The notes below the pieces were generated by a model. That model did not search any database, was not told the origin of the DNA, and saw only the letters and a program-made list of their open reading frames with translations. DNA of 64,000 nucleotides from Zygnema cylindricum (taxonomy: Eukaryota > Streptophyta > Zygnematophyceae > Zygnematales > Zygnemataceae). The number at the start of each line of letters is the position of its first letter. Positions within the stretch are counted from its first letter, which is position 1. Positions 11,065-21,142 of the stretch are shown in pieces. Both the position numbers and the translations under genes were made by a program. Location: positions 124,001 through 188,000 of the forward strand of contig JBBHKE010000144.1 of NCBI GenBank assembly GCA_037447655.1, in the 5' to 3' direction.

Positions 11065-11640
11065 CTATTGTAATTTATTCATCAGTTGTTCAAAGACTTG
11101 TTCTATTCCTAATTCCGCATTAATAACGTGCACCGCCAAATAATCTATTGCTGCTTTTTCTCCCAAATATTTTTGATGCTTTCTATCTAATTCTTCTAAG
11201 TAAGTCAAAGATTTTTTTTTTTTCCACAGCACATTCTTGACAGCGCTTTCACGCGGTTGCCGGTTTCACTTGTAAATAAATAACACAATTAGGTTTTCAA
11301 AAAAATTCTAGCTTTTTTTGTTGTTGTTCTTTTAGCCAACAAAACTCTTCCTCCGTGGGTTTTCCTTTCTCGTGCGCTAGCCTCAATAACAGCAGTTTGT
11401 AAAGTGAAAGTTCACCGCGGTGCTTCTTGATAACTTTTCGAAAGAAATACTTTCAACTAGAAGTTATGGGCTTAAAAAAAGAGAGGCAAGGAAATTGCTC
11501 TTGCCGGCGTATTGATTTTATCAAAGTAGTTTTTCCACCAGCAGTGTTTCCCTCGAGAGAAACGACTTATTATTCTCGCGGGTACTCTAGGCGATTCTTT
11601 TGTTCTTTTGCTTGTTGGGAAATAAAAGACTCCTGACATT
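11065..11640 (-). pseudogene. Bacterial-type deoxynucleoside kinase remnant
   Basis: The family phosphorylates deoxynucleosides for salvage. On the minus strand a P-loop VVSLEGNTAGGKTTLI is coded at about 11562-11515, matching the GNxGxGKTT nucleotide-binding loop. Near the C-terminus VIYLQVKPATA is followed by an in-frame TGA, then KRCQECAVEK, SLTYLEELDRKHQKYL and a stop at 11065-11067. R..R..E and YL..L...H are the typical lid and C-terminal blocks of the dNK family. Frameshifts separate the P-loop from the C-terminal part. The in-frame TGA would fit Trp under a Mollicutes-type code, but could also be a mutation. The next gene, the HAD hydrolase, is divergent. Confidence 0.7.
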
Positions 11641-11684
11641 ATCACGATTTTTTTGCATTCCTGCTCGAAGTTTCAAACCTTAAG

Positions 11685-12436
11685 AGAGAAAAGAGATTTG
11701 TTTTTTTAGGAATAAATCAAGAAAATACTCCAGTTCTTTTCGATTTGGAGAAAAAAGAAAAGCATTTAATAATAGACGATTTTGATGAAACTTTATTTAA
11801 CCGCAATTTTTATACTTTAAATCAGAAGAAAAAAAAAGTCTTGGAAGATTTACAGCAACGCAGACACAAGATTTGCATCGCTACGGGACGCAATTTTTTA
11901 TCTACTTTACCTTTTTATCATGAAATTGTTTTAGATACCTTTCTCATTACTTACAAAGGGGCTCTTCTTAATCATCCTCAAACAAACTCGCAAATGGCCC
12001 TTTTAGCTATTCCTAATTTGCTGATTCGTAGCATTTGCGGGAAACTATTTTTTCCTCTTCTTTGTTAAATGTTAAGGTCGATTCCGTAGACCGGAAAACA
12101 ATTTCCTCTGGTGATGATATTTATTACCGTGAAATTTTCTTTAATGGAAACACCTTTATCAAAGGAGATGTTCTGCAAGAGTTAGGAACGCGTGATGCTT
12201 TGCAACTACTGCATGTACAACCTCACCACCTCAATACATGTAACATCTACGTGAGTGGCGAAATGAGTCACCCTCTCCCTATCCCTCTTCCTCCCCCACA
12301 CCCTCAATGTCGGAATTGAAGTAGTTGTTTTGAATAGTCTCAACAACTTAAAAGCTTACGTTCATGATATCAATGAATTCGATAGTCATAGCGGCGGAGT
12401 TGCCGAGTACTTACGAAAGTACTTTGAATTAAGTTA
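11685..12436 (+). pseudogene. Cof-type HAD hydrolase remnant with CT-rich insertion
   Basis: Bacterial Cof/HAD-IIB phosphatase. Motif I is IIDDFDETLF (DxDxT nucleophile) at about 11772-11800, and ICIATGRN near 11870 is motif II. Cap-domain-like sequence follows to about 12250 after one frameshift at about 12068. The C-terminal end IEVVVLNSLNNLKAYVHD...GGVAEYLRKYF is intact at about 12312-12436. Between them, a CT-rich stretch (about 12268-12306) stands where the catalytic GDxxND motif should be. The frame is open for about 20 codons before the usual start, so the 5' end is uncertain. Confidence 0.8.
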
Positions 12437-13619
12437 AGTCTAAATATTTCTGCAAAATAGCGGGAAGTTGCAAATTCTCTTCTTTTTCATTATAATAGTA
12501 TTCTGCTAAAGTCAAAATCAGTCAATCTAGAGCCAAGGCAGAACCATTAAGCGTATGAGCGAAAATTTTACCGCTTCTCCCTTCTCCCTAAATCTTGATG
12601 CAAGCCCGACAAGCTTGAAAATCTAAGCAATTAAAGCAAAAGGAGATTTCTAGTCATTTCTTGGAGACCGGTAACCAAACTTCAATATCAAAGGTCCTAG
12701 CGGCACTAACACCTAACTCGTCCGTGGCTATATTAATAACCCGATGGGAAATTTGTAAAAAATGCAAAAAATGCCGCGCGTCAGCCAGCATTAATTCTAC
12801 TTCTTTATAGGAAGTAGCTGGACTGACAATTTTTACCAATTCTACCTTGTGAAACGGGTGCCGGCGAATTAGAGATTTAGTGGCCAGACCAGCAGCGATT
12901 CGTTCCGCACGAAAGCGAATATAAGCGCATACTTTAAGAGGTACTGTAGTTGTGCTGCTGTTAAAAATTGGTTCTGAAAAAAAATGACTAAACCAACCTG
13001 GACTGTCGGCAACAAGTACAAATAGTTTTCTTCTATTTTATAAAGATTATCTTGGAATTTGTGAAACTGTCTGGTATTATACAGATTGCGAAGGTCGAAA
13101 AGAAGATAACCGTGTCTGCGGTTTTCTCTGCGCATTCAAGCAAGCAAAGTGTGTAGACTTTCTTTTTCTTGATAAAGAATAAATTTGCTGCCAGCTATAG
13201 CTAAACCTTTTTTTTCATCAATGAAAGAAAGGTTTTTTAACACTTCATCGCCACGATGAGTCCGGTTAAGAGCGGAAGAGTACTAGCTGATTTACCTTGA
13301 CTAGCTAAAGGAACCGAAAAATGCGGTAAATTAGGTGAGGAGAAATCTTTTTTTCTAGCTCTTGTTCTTCCTGGGTTAACTCTTGTTCTAAAGTAAGATT
13401 TTTTTCTCGTAATTCTCGCAAAGAAACTCGTTCTATTTCTTTTTTTTCTTGAGCTTTTCGATTGCGCAGGGCCCGTAACTTATTAATTTCCTGACGTAAA
13501 ATCTTTCGTTTGTTGAGAGAAAATTTTATTCTTTCTAGTTCGTTTTCTAATAAACCTCGGGCTTTATAAGCTGCTACTAAAATGGATTTTTTTTCCTGAA
13601 ATCTAGCTGGATCTATCAT
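12436..13619 (-). pseudogene. serS: Bacterial seryl-tRNA synthetase remnant
   Basis: Seryl-tRNA synthetase charges tRNA-Ser. 13619-13305 encodes the N-terminal helical arm, MIDPARFQEKK and LRALRNRKAQEKKEIE, ending at PNLPH. After a frame change comes GDEVLKNLSFID and GSKFILY. 13135-12869 has the class II core with NTRQFHKFQDNLYKIEE and LYLLPT. 12839-12654 has MVKIVSPATSYKE and FDIEVWLP. The end shows CFNCLDFQACRACIKI and HTLNGSALAL, with stop TAA at 12436. Three or more frameshifts, one TAG and three in-frame TGAs interrupt it; length is about 395 codons against about 420 in the family. It is a pseudogene of bacterial origin. Confidence 0.88.
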
Positions 13620-15354
13620 AAACCCTTTTAATAAAGACTTTCTCCTAGAATAATTTTTTTTTCTTTGACTCTAGTTTTTGCCTTTGTCATTTAAAAAAAA
13701 AATGTTTTTTTCGTTTTAAGGGCTTTTTAGGGTTTTTTAGGGTGTGTTTTTCAAGCCTAATTCTTGTTTCATCTACAGTAATGAAGAGAAGTTTTCTTTA
13801 AAAAATCCAAGAATATTGTATATTGTTAAACAATCTATATCAGAGAGAGAGGGAGAAGTAGAGGGAGAGAGAGGGTGAGGGAAAGTGAGAGGGAGAGAGA
13901 GGGGGAGGGGAGGGGGAGAGGGAGGGGGAGGGGGAGGAAGTAGGAGCGAGCCTGTGGCTTGTTTCTTCGTGTTCTTATTTTGTTTAAACTTTTAAAGGAT
14001 TTATGGATGCCTTTCCCTTCAATGGATTTTTTATTTATTTATTTTTTTTCTTTTTTTTTTCGCTCTTTGCTTAGGCAACCATGAAAATAACTTCTATATT
14101 GATATTCAAAATATTGATGATTATATTAATAGTATTTGTGATTTTGATATTTATTATAATAATAATGTCAATAAAATCTGATTATAATAATATGATTAAC
14201 TATTTTTGATAGTATCAATAACGATCATATAAACAATAATGATAGTCGGTTAACATTATAACAATAAAATTTATAATAATAATAATAACAAAAAAAAAGT
14301 CAAATAAATAAATAAATAACGATCATAAAAACAATAATGATAGAGGTTATAAAAACATTAATATAAATAAAATAATAAAAATATTAATAACTTTAACGAT
14401 AATAATAATAATGATAATAATATAAAAATAAAATAAAAAATCTGGACTTTAATAATAAAAATTAATATCACTGTAATAAATAAATAATATTAATTGTTAT
14501 AAATATAATAAAAGTTTATTTTTATAACAATAACGATAACAAAAACGAAAGTGGTATCGGAAATGATAACAATACCAAAAACTAAACACATTATCATCAC
14601 TGAAAGCCAAAACAAATGATAAGGAGGGGACAAAACGACAAAAAACATGATTAAAAAAAATAAACAAAAACAATTTTCTCCATATGTCATTGAAAATTGG
14701 ATAAAATCTTGATTTTTTTTGCAACCAAAAATAATTAAATTATCTTTTTTACAAAAGAAACGAATACAATGTGTGACACTTGTCACAATTTCTATCTAAA
14801 AAATTTCCTCTCACATGAATTTCTAAAAATTGGAATTTTTTTTTTCCCCTTTAAATTTTTTCTTGTTTAAATTTTCCATTGTAAACTATTTTTCTCCAAA
14901 ACAACTGACAAAGTACATTGTAAGGATTCTAAACTTTTAGAATGATATTTTATGTTTCGATAAATTTTTATGATTCAATAATATTTTATGTTTCGATATA
15001 TTTTTTTTGTTTCCACACTATTTACCGCCAAACATTTTTGGTAAACTTATCCTACATTGAAATTCTTAATTTTTTTGCCACATTTTTTTTGTCTCAAACT
15101 CCTTTATAAAAAATTGCGTTATAAATTTAAATCGTCACGTCGACTTCAAATTACAATAATAAAACAAATTTTTTTTTTCGGTTCCTTTTCGGGGATGACG
15201 TTCGAAATGTCGTCCACAAGAATGAAAAAAATTCCCCAAAAAAAAAAAACATTTCCTGCACATCAAACCCTTAAAAAAAAAAAAAAAAAAAAAGTGTGAG
15301 TTTTATGTGAACAACTTTTTAATTGCTAAAGTTGATTGCAGACTATTAGGACTA
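13620..15354. other. AT-rich spacer with low-complexity repeats
   Basis: No gene is recognised. 13720-13746 has two TTTTTTAGGG-like units resembling plant/algal telomere repeats. 13843-13946 is a GA-rich tract. 14080-14520 is AATAAT-type low complexity, and 14800-15300 is A/T homopolymer-rich. Open frames here are composition effects. Confidence 0.6.
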
Positions 15355-15357
15355 TTA

Positions 15358-16219
15358 GGCTCCCCTTCTCCCTCTCTCTCTCTCCCTCACCCTCTCCCCC
15401 TCCCTCTCTCCCTCTCCCTCTCCCTCTCCCCCTCCCCCTCTCCCCCTCCCCCTCCCCCTCCCCCCCTCCCCCCCTCCCCCTCTCACTCCCTCTCCCCCTC
15501 TCCCTCTCCATCTCCCTCTCTCCCTCTCCCTCTCTCCCTCATCTCCCGCTCCCCCTCTCCCTCTCCCCCTCCCTATTTTTGACGTTTTTTTAATATTAGA
15601 ACTCGAACCTACATCAAAAAAAAGGGAGAGGGGGAGGGAGAAGGGGAGAGGGAGAGGGGGGAAGGGAGAGGGGGAGAGGGAGAGGGGGGAAGGGAGAAGG
15701 GGAGAGGGAGAGGGGGGAAGGGAGAGGGGGAGAGGGAGAGGGGGGAAGGGAGAGGGGGAGAGGGAGAGGGGGGAAGGGAAAGTGGGGGGGAGAAGGGGAG
15801 AGGGGGGGAGGGAAAGGGGAGGGAGAAGGGGAGAGGGGGGGAGGGAGAGAGGGGGAGGGAGAGGGGGGAAGGGAAAGGGGAGGGAGAAGGGGAGAGGGGA
15901 GGAGGGAGAGGGGCGGAGGGAAAGGGGAGGGAGAAGGGGAGAGGGGGGGAGGGAGAGGGGGGGAGGGAGAGGGGGAGAGGGAGAGGGGGGAAGGGAAAGG
16001 GGAGGGAGAAGGGGAGAGGGGGGGAGGGAGAGTGGGGGAGGGAGGGAGAGGGGGGGAGGGAGAGTGGGGGAGGGAGGGAGAGGGGGGGAGGGAGAGGGGG
16101 AGAGGGAGAGGGGGGAAGGGAAAGGGGAGGGAGAAGGGGAGAGGGGGGGAGGGAAAGGGGGGAAGTGAGTGGGGAGAGGGAGCGAGAGAGGGGAAGAGGG
16201 AGAGGGAGAGAGAAGATAA
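15358..16219. repeat. CT tract to GA tract strand switch
   Basis: 15358-15580 is CTCCCT-type pyrimidine on the plus strand. After about 40 bp of ordinary sequence, 15620-16219 is AGGGAGAGGGGG-type purine with higher-order units of about 36-60 bp. The arms are complementary in composition and could form a long imperfect hairpin or triplex. Long frames in either strand are artefacts. Confidence 0.9.
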
Positions 16220-16356
16220 TCGAGAAGATAAGAAACCAACTACAGTATACAATAAATCAAACAAAAGTAATACTTGGAAAAAAGCAAAAGGTAAAAAGGT
16301 GATTTAATGTACTTACAAAGAAATCAATTTTTGTCGTCATCGAAGAAGACAAAAGT

Positions 16357-16376
16357 TTAAGCGCTGCATTTTGACT
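16357..16376 (-). CDS. Gene C exon 5 (short C-terminal Cys exon)
   Basis: Acceptor TTTTTTTCTTACCAG is followed by 20 nt completing K-S-K-C-S-A and TAA. The phase 1 join from exon 4 is correct. As in genes A and B, Cys is the fourth residue of the exon. Its small size keeps confidence moderate. Confidence 0.45.
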
Positions 16377-19300
16377 CTGGTAAGAAAAAAACCTTTTTTT
16401 TTTAATAATCGAAAAAATATATTTTATTTTAATAATTGGGATCAGATTACTTCTCTGTACGGAGATAGATCGAGAGAGAGAACAAGACAAAATCGAAAGA
16501 AGACAAAAAGGTACAGATAAAGAAAACAACATATAGCTTGTATCTTTAATTATGGTGGACTTTTCACTACACGACAAAAGAATGGCTCAAAAACAAACAT
16601 TTGGAGTTAACATCAAACATGAAAAAAACAAAAAAACTAGAAATAATAAAACAAAGGAAAGCACAAAAAACACCAAAGAACAAAAAAATAAGTAAGTACA
16701 AACATACGTAAGGAAAAGGACAAAAAAGTGTACGAGCAATGTTTGAAAATCCATACTTGCGCTATTTCCGGAGATCGCATTTGCATTGGCGATTCGATTT
16801 TGTTTCCCCGATTTTAAAGTACACGTGTTGGCTTTTGGACCACTCGTAATAAATGACGCGGAAACACATTTCGCGGTATTTTTGCAAGCCGTACAACAAA
16901 GTTCTTTTGTCGTTACTTTAAGAGTACTCATTTCGAATCCCTCGTAGCTAAATCCCGTCTCATAGGCGCACACGCCTACATGAAAATAGAAGAAAAAAAA
17001 AATGGTAAAGTTAGTACAATGTTTGGTGGATTTAGTAAATTTGGTATGTTTGGATATAAGATTTTGTTTATTTTGTTGATTTTGTTGATTTTGTTGATTT
17101 GGTCAGGTTTTTTTTTTTTTATGTTTGAGTCCACAAATTTTCTTAATGTTAAACAATGGTTCAAGATTGCTAGAAAAACCATCGTCTAAAACACAAAAAA
17201 AAGAGAAAAAAAAAGTTTATATATATATATATATATAATCAACAACTATTAACCCAAACTTTCCAACACCTAAAACAATACATAAGGTGCAAACGAAAAT
17301 CTAAAAAAAAAGAAGAAGAAAATAAAGCAATCAAACCCACACATTGACCTAGCAATGTACGTCATTTTTATAATTTGACAGTCCCATTTTTGGACAGTTT
17401 CCCAACACCCCCGAAGCTTTCCCGAACTTGACCCGTACCTCCTGTTGTGGAAACCGTCACTACATTAGCGGCCGGCAGTTTATTATTGACGGCGTACTTC
17501 ATAACGCACTGTTGCTGGAGCGGCCCGGATTTAAAATACGTGAAACCGGCGCACTTTATCGTTTGGGCGCAAAAAAAACAGCACATCTCGTGATTCGGGA
17601 TTCCCGAGATCACCGACTTCGTAAATAACGGAAGCTCAAATCCGTAATCAAAATTGCATTGGCCTGCGAATAAAAAGACAAAAGCAAAAGACAAAAAAGT
17701 GTTACACGATGAGGGAAAAGTGAGCCGTACATGCGTAGATTGAGGGAATTGTACGGAGAACGTAGATTCATTGAATTTTACAGTATACGTTCATAAAATG
17801 GTAGAACAGTACACCGTGTATCGCTATTAGTGTTAACCCTTTTTTCGCCACTTAAAACATATTTTCTCCGTACACACATGTCAGATTTTTCAATTTGAGA
17901 CCGCCAATCGGAAGCTGAGAATGTTACCTTTCGATCGCAACCGTCAGATCCACAATCCGACAAGTGTGTACGGAGAAAAGATGTATTAAGTGGCGAAAAA
18001 ATTATTAAACCCGAATGGCGATACACGGTGTACTGTACCGACCAATTATTCGTAGACCCGGCCGTACGGAAGATAAGCGGGCGAAATAAATGAAGACACG
18101 TACCTTCACACGTGTGGTTCTTAAAAGTGACAATTTCTTAGATATGGCACCGACATTTTTAGGACAATAAGCATAGTTCAAAAGTAGGTGAAAGTTGTCC
18201 CATACAATATGCCTATTGTATGCAAAACATACAATATGTCCTTAAGACCCATATTGTATTCGGACCTATTCGGACCAATTAAAACATTCGGACCAAAATT
18301 ATTTTTTTACACCGTCAGATTCGGACGATCGGACGGTCGCTGATCAAAGTAGTGACCTTAGAAGATCACATGAAAAGCCCATAACACAACTTACGATAAA
18401 GGCGCCGACCAAAGGCCTACCATAAAAACGCCTACTTTTGAACTATGACAATAAGTCACACACACGCTGAAAACTGAAAACAGTACTTTACCGAATCGTA
18501 CAGACATGACGACAGACAAATTTCAACTTTACCGAAAAGTAGACGACACGTAGATAGTATCTTTTATACTTTTAAAAAACGTGTTTTGTCGTATTTGGTG
18601 ACGTGGACACAAAAGTGGATGACGTAAGCCTCACCAGACTCCAGAGAGGATCAGAGCAGGCGTACTTTTCAATGGAGACTCTATTTTTTCGTACGATATT
18701 GACTCGCTTCTCATTGGACCGGCAAAATTAAAGTCCAAAAAAACTGACGTCAGTAACGGAGTTAAATTTGTTTTTTTCATTTTTTTCATTTTTTTTCTTC
18801 GATCGAAGATAAATTTCCTGTTTTTAGAGCCTCATACGAACATTTTGTCCCGACGTGCTCTTGTCTTGGGACCACCAAGATCGAAGGAAATGACAGGCTG
18901 TCTCCTTTGAAGCTCAAAATAATGCCACGTGTCCCATATGAGACAGAAAATGTCGTCCAAAACGCATCCTTATCAAATTATCAATTATCATACTACACTA
19001 CTTCCTGTCCAGCGTCACAACGGAATACGGGTTATCTTATTCTCAGAACAGTACGGTATTATAATAAGACAAATAATCCCGGAATTTCCGGCGTTCATTA
19101 ATTTTGATTCTCCGCCCACCTGTTGTTGTGTCCTATTATAATACGACAAAATAAAACGAAATCTAATACGACAAAGTATTTTCGGCATTTTAAGGCAGTC
19201 ATAAATTGGGATCTCCGCCCACCTGTCGCTACGCTTGACTGACCTATTCTAATACGACAAAATAAAAAGTAATCTAATACGACAAAAAAGTTCAGCAGAT

Positions 19301-20825
19301 CTCCACCCACCTGTCGCTATGCCGGACGTGACAGTCGTGTCGTTTTGTATGGCGTCGACCACACTCTTTAATACGCACGTGCCGGTTTTTACGCCTGTAC
19401 GGATATACGTATATACGGAACATCCTTCCGTACTGCGGCACTCCAGACAACAAGCCGGAGGGCCGGAAATTCCGGGCAGCTCTTTTAAAATCGGTCCGAC
19501 CAGTAAAATATTTTCCTCAAAATTACAGCCTGCGGAAAAAAAGTACGCACAAAAAAACAAAAAAAAAAAAAACAAGAATCGTTAATCGACGGGTTGGAGC
19601 GAAAGGGAGAGGAGGCGGGAGGAGTCGAGGGACAAAATCACGAAACGACAAAATCACAAAACGACAAAAATTCAAAATGACAAAATCACTAAAAGACAAA
19701 AGAGTGGCGGTGGGCTCTTTTTAAAAAGTAGGTGATTTTAAATTGAAAAAACGTTCAAAGCTTCGATTTTTGAAGACAAACGACTTTATTGGCATTAGGA
19801 AAACGACAGAATCTTGTAAATAGTGATTTAGGAATGGTCGGTATTTTTTGTCGTATTATAATGACGTATCATGTTCCAGTTTAAAAAAGAAATCTGTGCG
19901 TTTACGAAAAAAAATCGTACTAAAAAAAAGTAACTCCAAAATTACAGACGAAATGGGGAAATATAATGGAAATTAACTGCAATATAATGTGTACAAAACG
20001 ACAAACTACTGTACGGATTACAAGATGACAAGAAGTGGTTGGACTGAAAAAAACGTTTTTTTAAGAAAAATCGGATACGAATATACGTTATTTACGTCTT
20101 GTTTACGTTACGTTAAAAATAATAATTGTGTAGGAACTGGAGTTTGAAAAAAAAAAAAAAAATAATAATAAAAAAAAGAATAAAAAAAAATATTGAATTG
20201 GTCAGTTGGACTATTTGGGTACAAAGCAGAATCATAAAAAAAAAGAGGGGGGGGGGGGAGGGGGAGGGGGGAGAGAGAGGGGAGTGGGGGGTGAGAGAGA
20301 GGGGAGGGGGGAGGGGGAGGAGGAGGGAGGAGGGAGGAGGGAGGTGAGAGAGGGGAGGGGGGGGGGGGGGGGAAGGGGGAAGGGGAGAGATTAGTCAAGT
20401 ATAATACGTACTTTAAAAAAAAAAAAAAATCAAGAACAAGAAGAAAACACGAAAAAAATCAAAGTAAAAAAAAAAACAATAAAAAATGAGGAAAAAGAAA
20501 AAAAAAAAAAAAAAAAAGAGCCTTCATGAACAAGGACAATAGTAAAAAAAAGATACGAAAAAAAAAAAAGACTGGATTCGCTGTATCGTATTTTGCTATT
20601 TTTTCGTAATCTATTTTAAGAAATGAAATGTTAAAACAAATAAACATAAAATAAAATAAAATAAAAAGAACAAAACGAAAAAAAAAAAAAAAAAAAAAAC
20701 AGTCAAGAGAGGGAGGGAACGCAGTAGAAAAAAAATTTACCTTGCACAGCGCAATTTCTGATTGAATAAAGACAAAAAATCGTACTTAATACGACAAAAT
20801 AGGAATGAGACAAAACAGAGGCCAT
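16357..20825 (-). CDS. Gene C: secreted three-PAN/Apple-domain protein (5 exons)
   Basis: Assembled on the minus strand: 20825-20741 (signal peptide, MASVLSHSYFVVLS...), 19529-19311 (PAN1), 17663-17439 (PAN2), 16975-16757 (PAN3), 16376-16357 (last exon, ending K-S-K-C-S-A-stop). All introns are GT-AG and phase 1, and the spliced length is 768 nt, 255 residues. PAN/Apple modules are disulfide-bonded adhesion or glycan/protein-binding folds in secreted proteins. Each has the pattern C-x24-CC-x2-C-x5-C-x~14-C. The order of subtypes matches genes A and B. Its promoter side faces gene A. Exons 1-4 are well supported; the last is inferred from a strong acceptor, matching phase and the parallel Cys-containing last exons. 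The exact ligand is unknown. Confidence 0.82.
16757..16975 (-). CDS. Gene C exon 4: PAN3 module
   Basis: 73 codons between TAG acceptor and GTATGG donor, phase 1-1. Key blocks are VCAYETGFSYEGFEM, KELCCTACKNTAKC, CTLKSGKQNRIANANAISG. It resembles exon 25002-25226 of gene A and 34332-34556 of gene B. Confidence 0.85.
17439..17663 (-). CDS. Gene C exon 3: PAN2 module
   Basis: 75 codons between CAG acceptor and GTACGG donor, phase 1-1. Blocks GQCNFDYGFELPLF, EMCCFFCAQTIKCAGFTYF and KYAVNNKLP are shared with PAN2 of genes A and B. Confidence 0.88.
17806..18036. mobile_element. MITE 1: foldback element with ~75-bp terminal inverted repeats
   Basis: ACAGTACACCGTGTATCGC at 17806 is repeated in inverse at 18018-18036. 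The inverted repeats extend about 75 bp on each side (to TCTCCGTACACAC) at roughly 85 percent identity by eye, with an unrelated core of about 75 bp. The right end is followed by TA (ACTG|TA) and the left by AA, suggesting a decayed TA target typical of Tc1/mariner. It lies in a gene C intron. Confidence 0.85.
18172..18447. mobile_element. MITE 2: hAT-like, 17-bp perfect TIRs and 8-bp target duplication
   Basis: Termini CATAGTTCAAAAGTAGG (18172-18188) and its exact inverse complement (18431-18447) are flanked by the direct repeat ACAATAAG at 18164-18171 and 18448-18455. An 8-bp target duplication with C-A termini is the hAT signature. The 276-bp element has no coding capacity and lies in the same gene C intron as MITE 1. 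Confidence 0.9.
19110..19318. repeat. Tandem units carrying copies of the PAN1 splice donor
   Basis: Three imperfect units of about 95-115 bp contain (T)CTCCGCCCACCTGTCGCTA and CCTATTNTAATACGACAAAATAAAA. The first segment overlaps the 3' end of gene C exon 2 and its donor (minus-strand GACAG|GTGGG), so two extra donor-like copies lie in the downstream intron. Confidence 0.8.
19311..19529 (-). CDS. Gene C exon 2: PAN1 module
   Basis: 73 codons between CAG acceptor and GTGGGT donor, phase 1-1. Blocks are GCNFEENILLVG, ACCLECRSTEGCSVYTY and TCVLKSVVDAIQ. The ST-GCS-YT block matches the first module of gene B. Confidence 0.87.
19620..19705. repeat. ACGACAAAATCAC short tandem repeat
   Basis: About five copies of a 14-16-bp unit around CGACAAAA. 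The same core is scattered over 16.5-22.8 kb and recurs near 30.86, 31.17 and 61.09 kb. Confidence 0.75.
20245..20392. repeat. GA-rich tract in gene C intron 1
   Basis: GGGGGGAGGGGGAGG-type purine on the plus strand, therefore polypyrimidine on the gene C sense strand. A-rich homopolymers flank it to 20700. Confidence 0.85.
20741..20825 (-). CDS. Gene C exon 1: signal peptide
   Basis: ATG GCC TCT... encodes 28 residues and one base, MASVLSHSYFVVLSTIFCLY then SIRNCAVQ, with a hydrophobic core typical of a secretory signal. Donor CAAG|GTAAAT is phase 1, like the GTACAAG|GTGGG end of the gene B signal exon. Confidence 0.78.
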
Positions 20826-20847
20826 AATGCTAAACGACTAGAAATGA

Positions 20848-20996
20848 AGAGAGAGGAAGAGGGAGAGGGAGTAGGAAAGGGAGAGGGCGAGGGAGAGGGA
20901 GAAAGCGGAGGAGGGAGGAGGGAGGAGGGAGGAGGGAGGAGGGAGGAGGGCGGAGGGAGTGAGGGAGTGAGGGAGAGAGCGAGGTAGGGGGAGAGG
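20848..20996. repeat. GA-rich tract upstream of gene C
   Basis: GAGGGAGGAGGGAGG-type repeat just 5' of the gene C start, again pyrimidine-rich on the gene's sense strand. Confidence 0.85.
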
Positions 20997-21115
20997 GAGA
21001 GAACGTAGGTGAAAACTTCAAATGTTTCTAAGTCCAATGATTTCGTAAAAGACAAAACCGATGATTTCTCGCTCGTTCGCCTCCCTGTCTTATAGCCTCG
21101 GATTTTCCGGGATGA

Positions 21116-21142
21116 TGACGTCATCACAGTCTGATGACGTCA
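21116..21142. promoter_or_regulatory. Paired CRE-like TGACGTCA sites
   Basis: TGACGTCA at 21116-21123 (inside GATGACGTCATC) and 21135-21142, 19 bp apart, about 300 bp before the gene C ATG. bZIP factors bind this palindrome in many eukaryotes; binding here is inference. Another copy lies in ACTGACGTCAGT near 18745. Confidence 0.45.

Noticed and set aside
13720-13750. Telomere-like TTTTTTAGGG units, also degenerate at 57385-57500
   Set aside because: Only two or a few imperfect units in T-rich sequence; not enough for an internal telomere array.
14490-15300. Small frames in AT-rich spacer, such as 14490-14786 minus
   Set aside because: Phe/Tyr/Ile-rich products of AT low complexity without start context or conservation.
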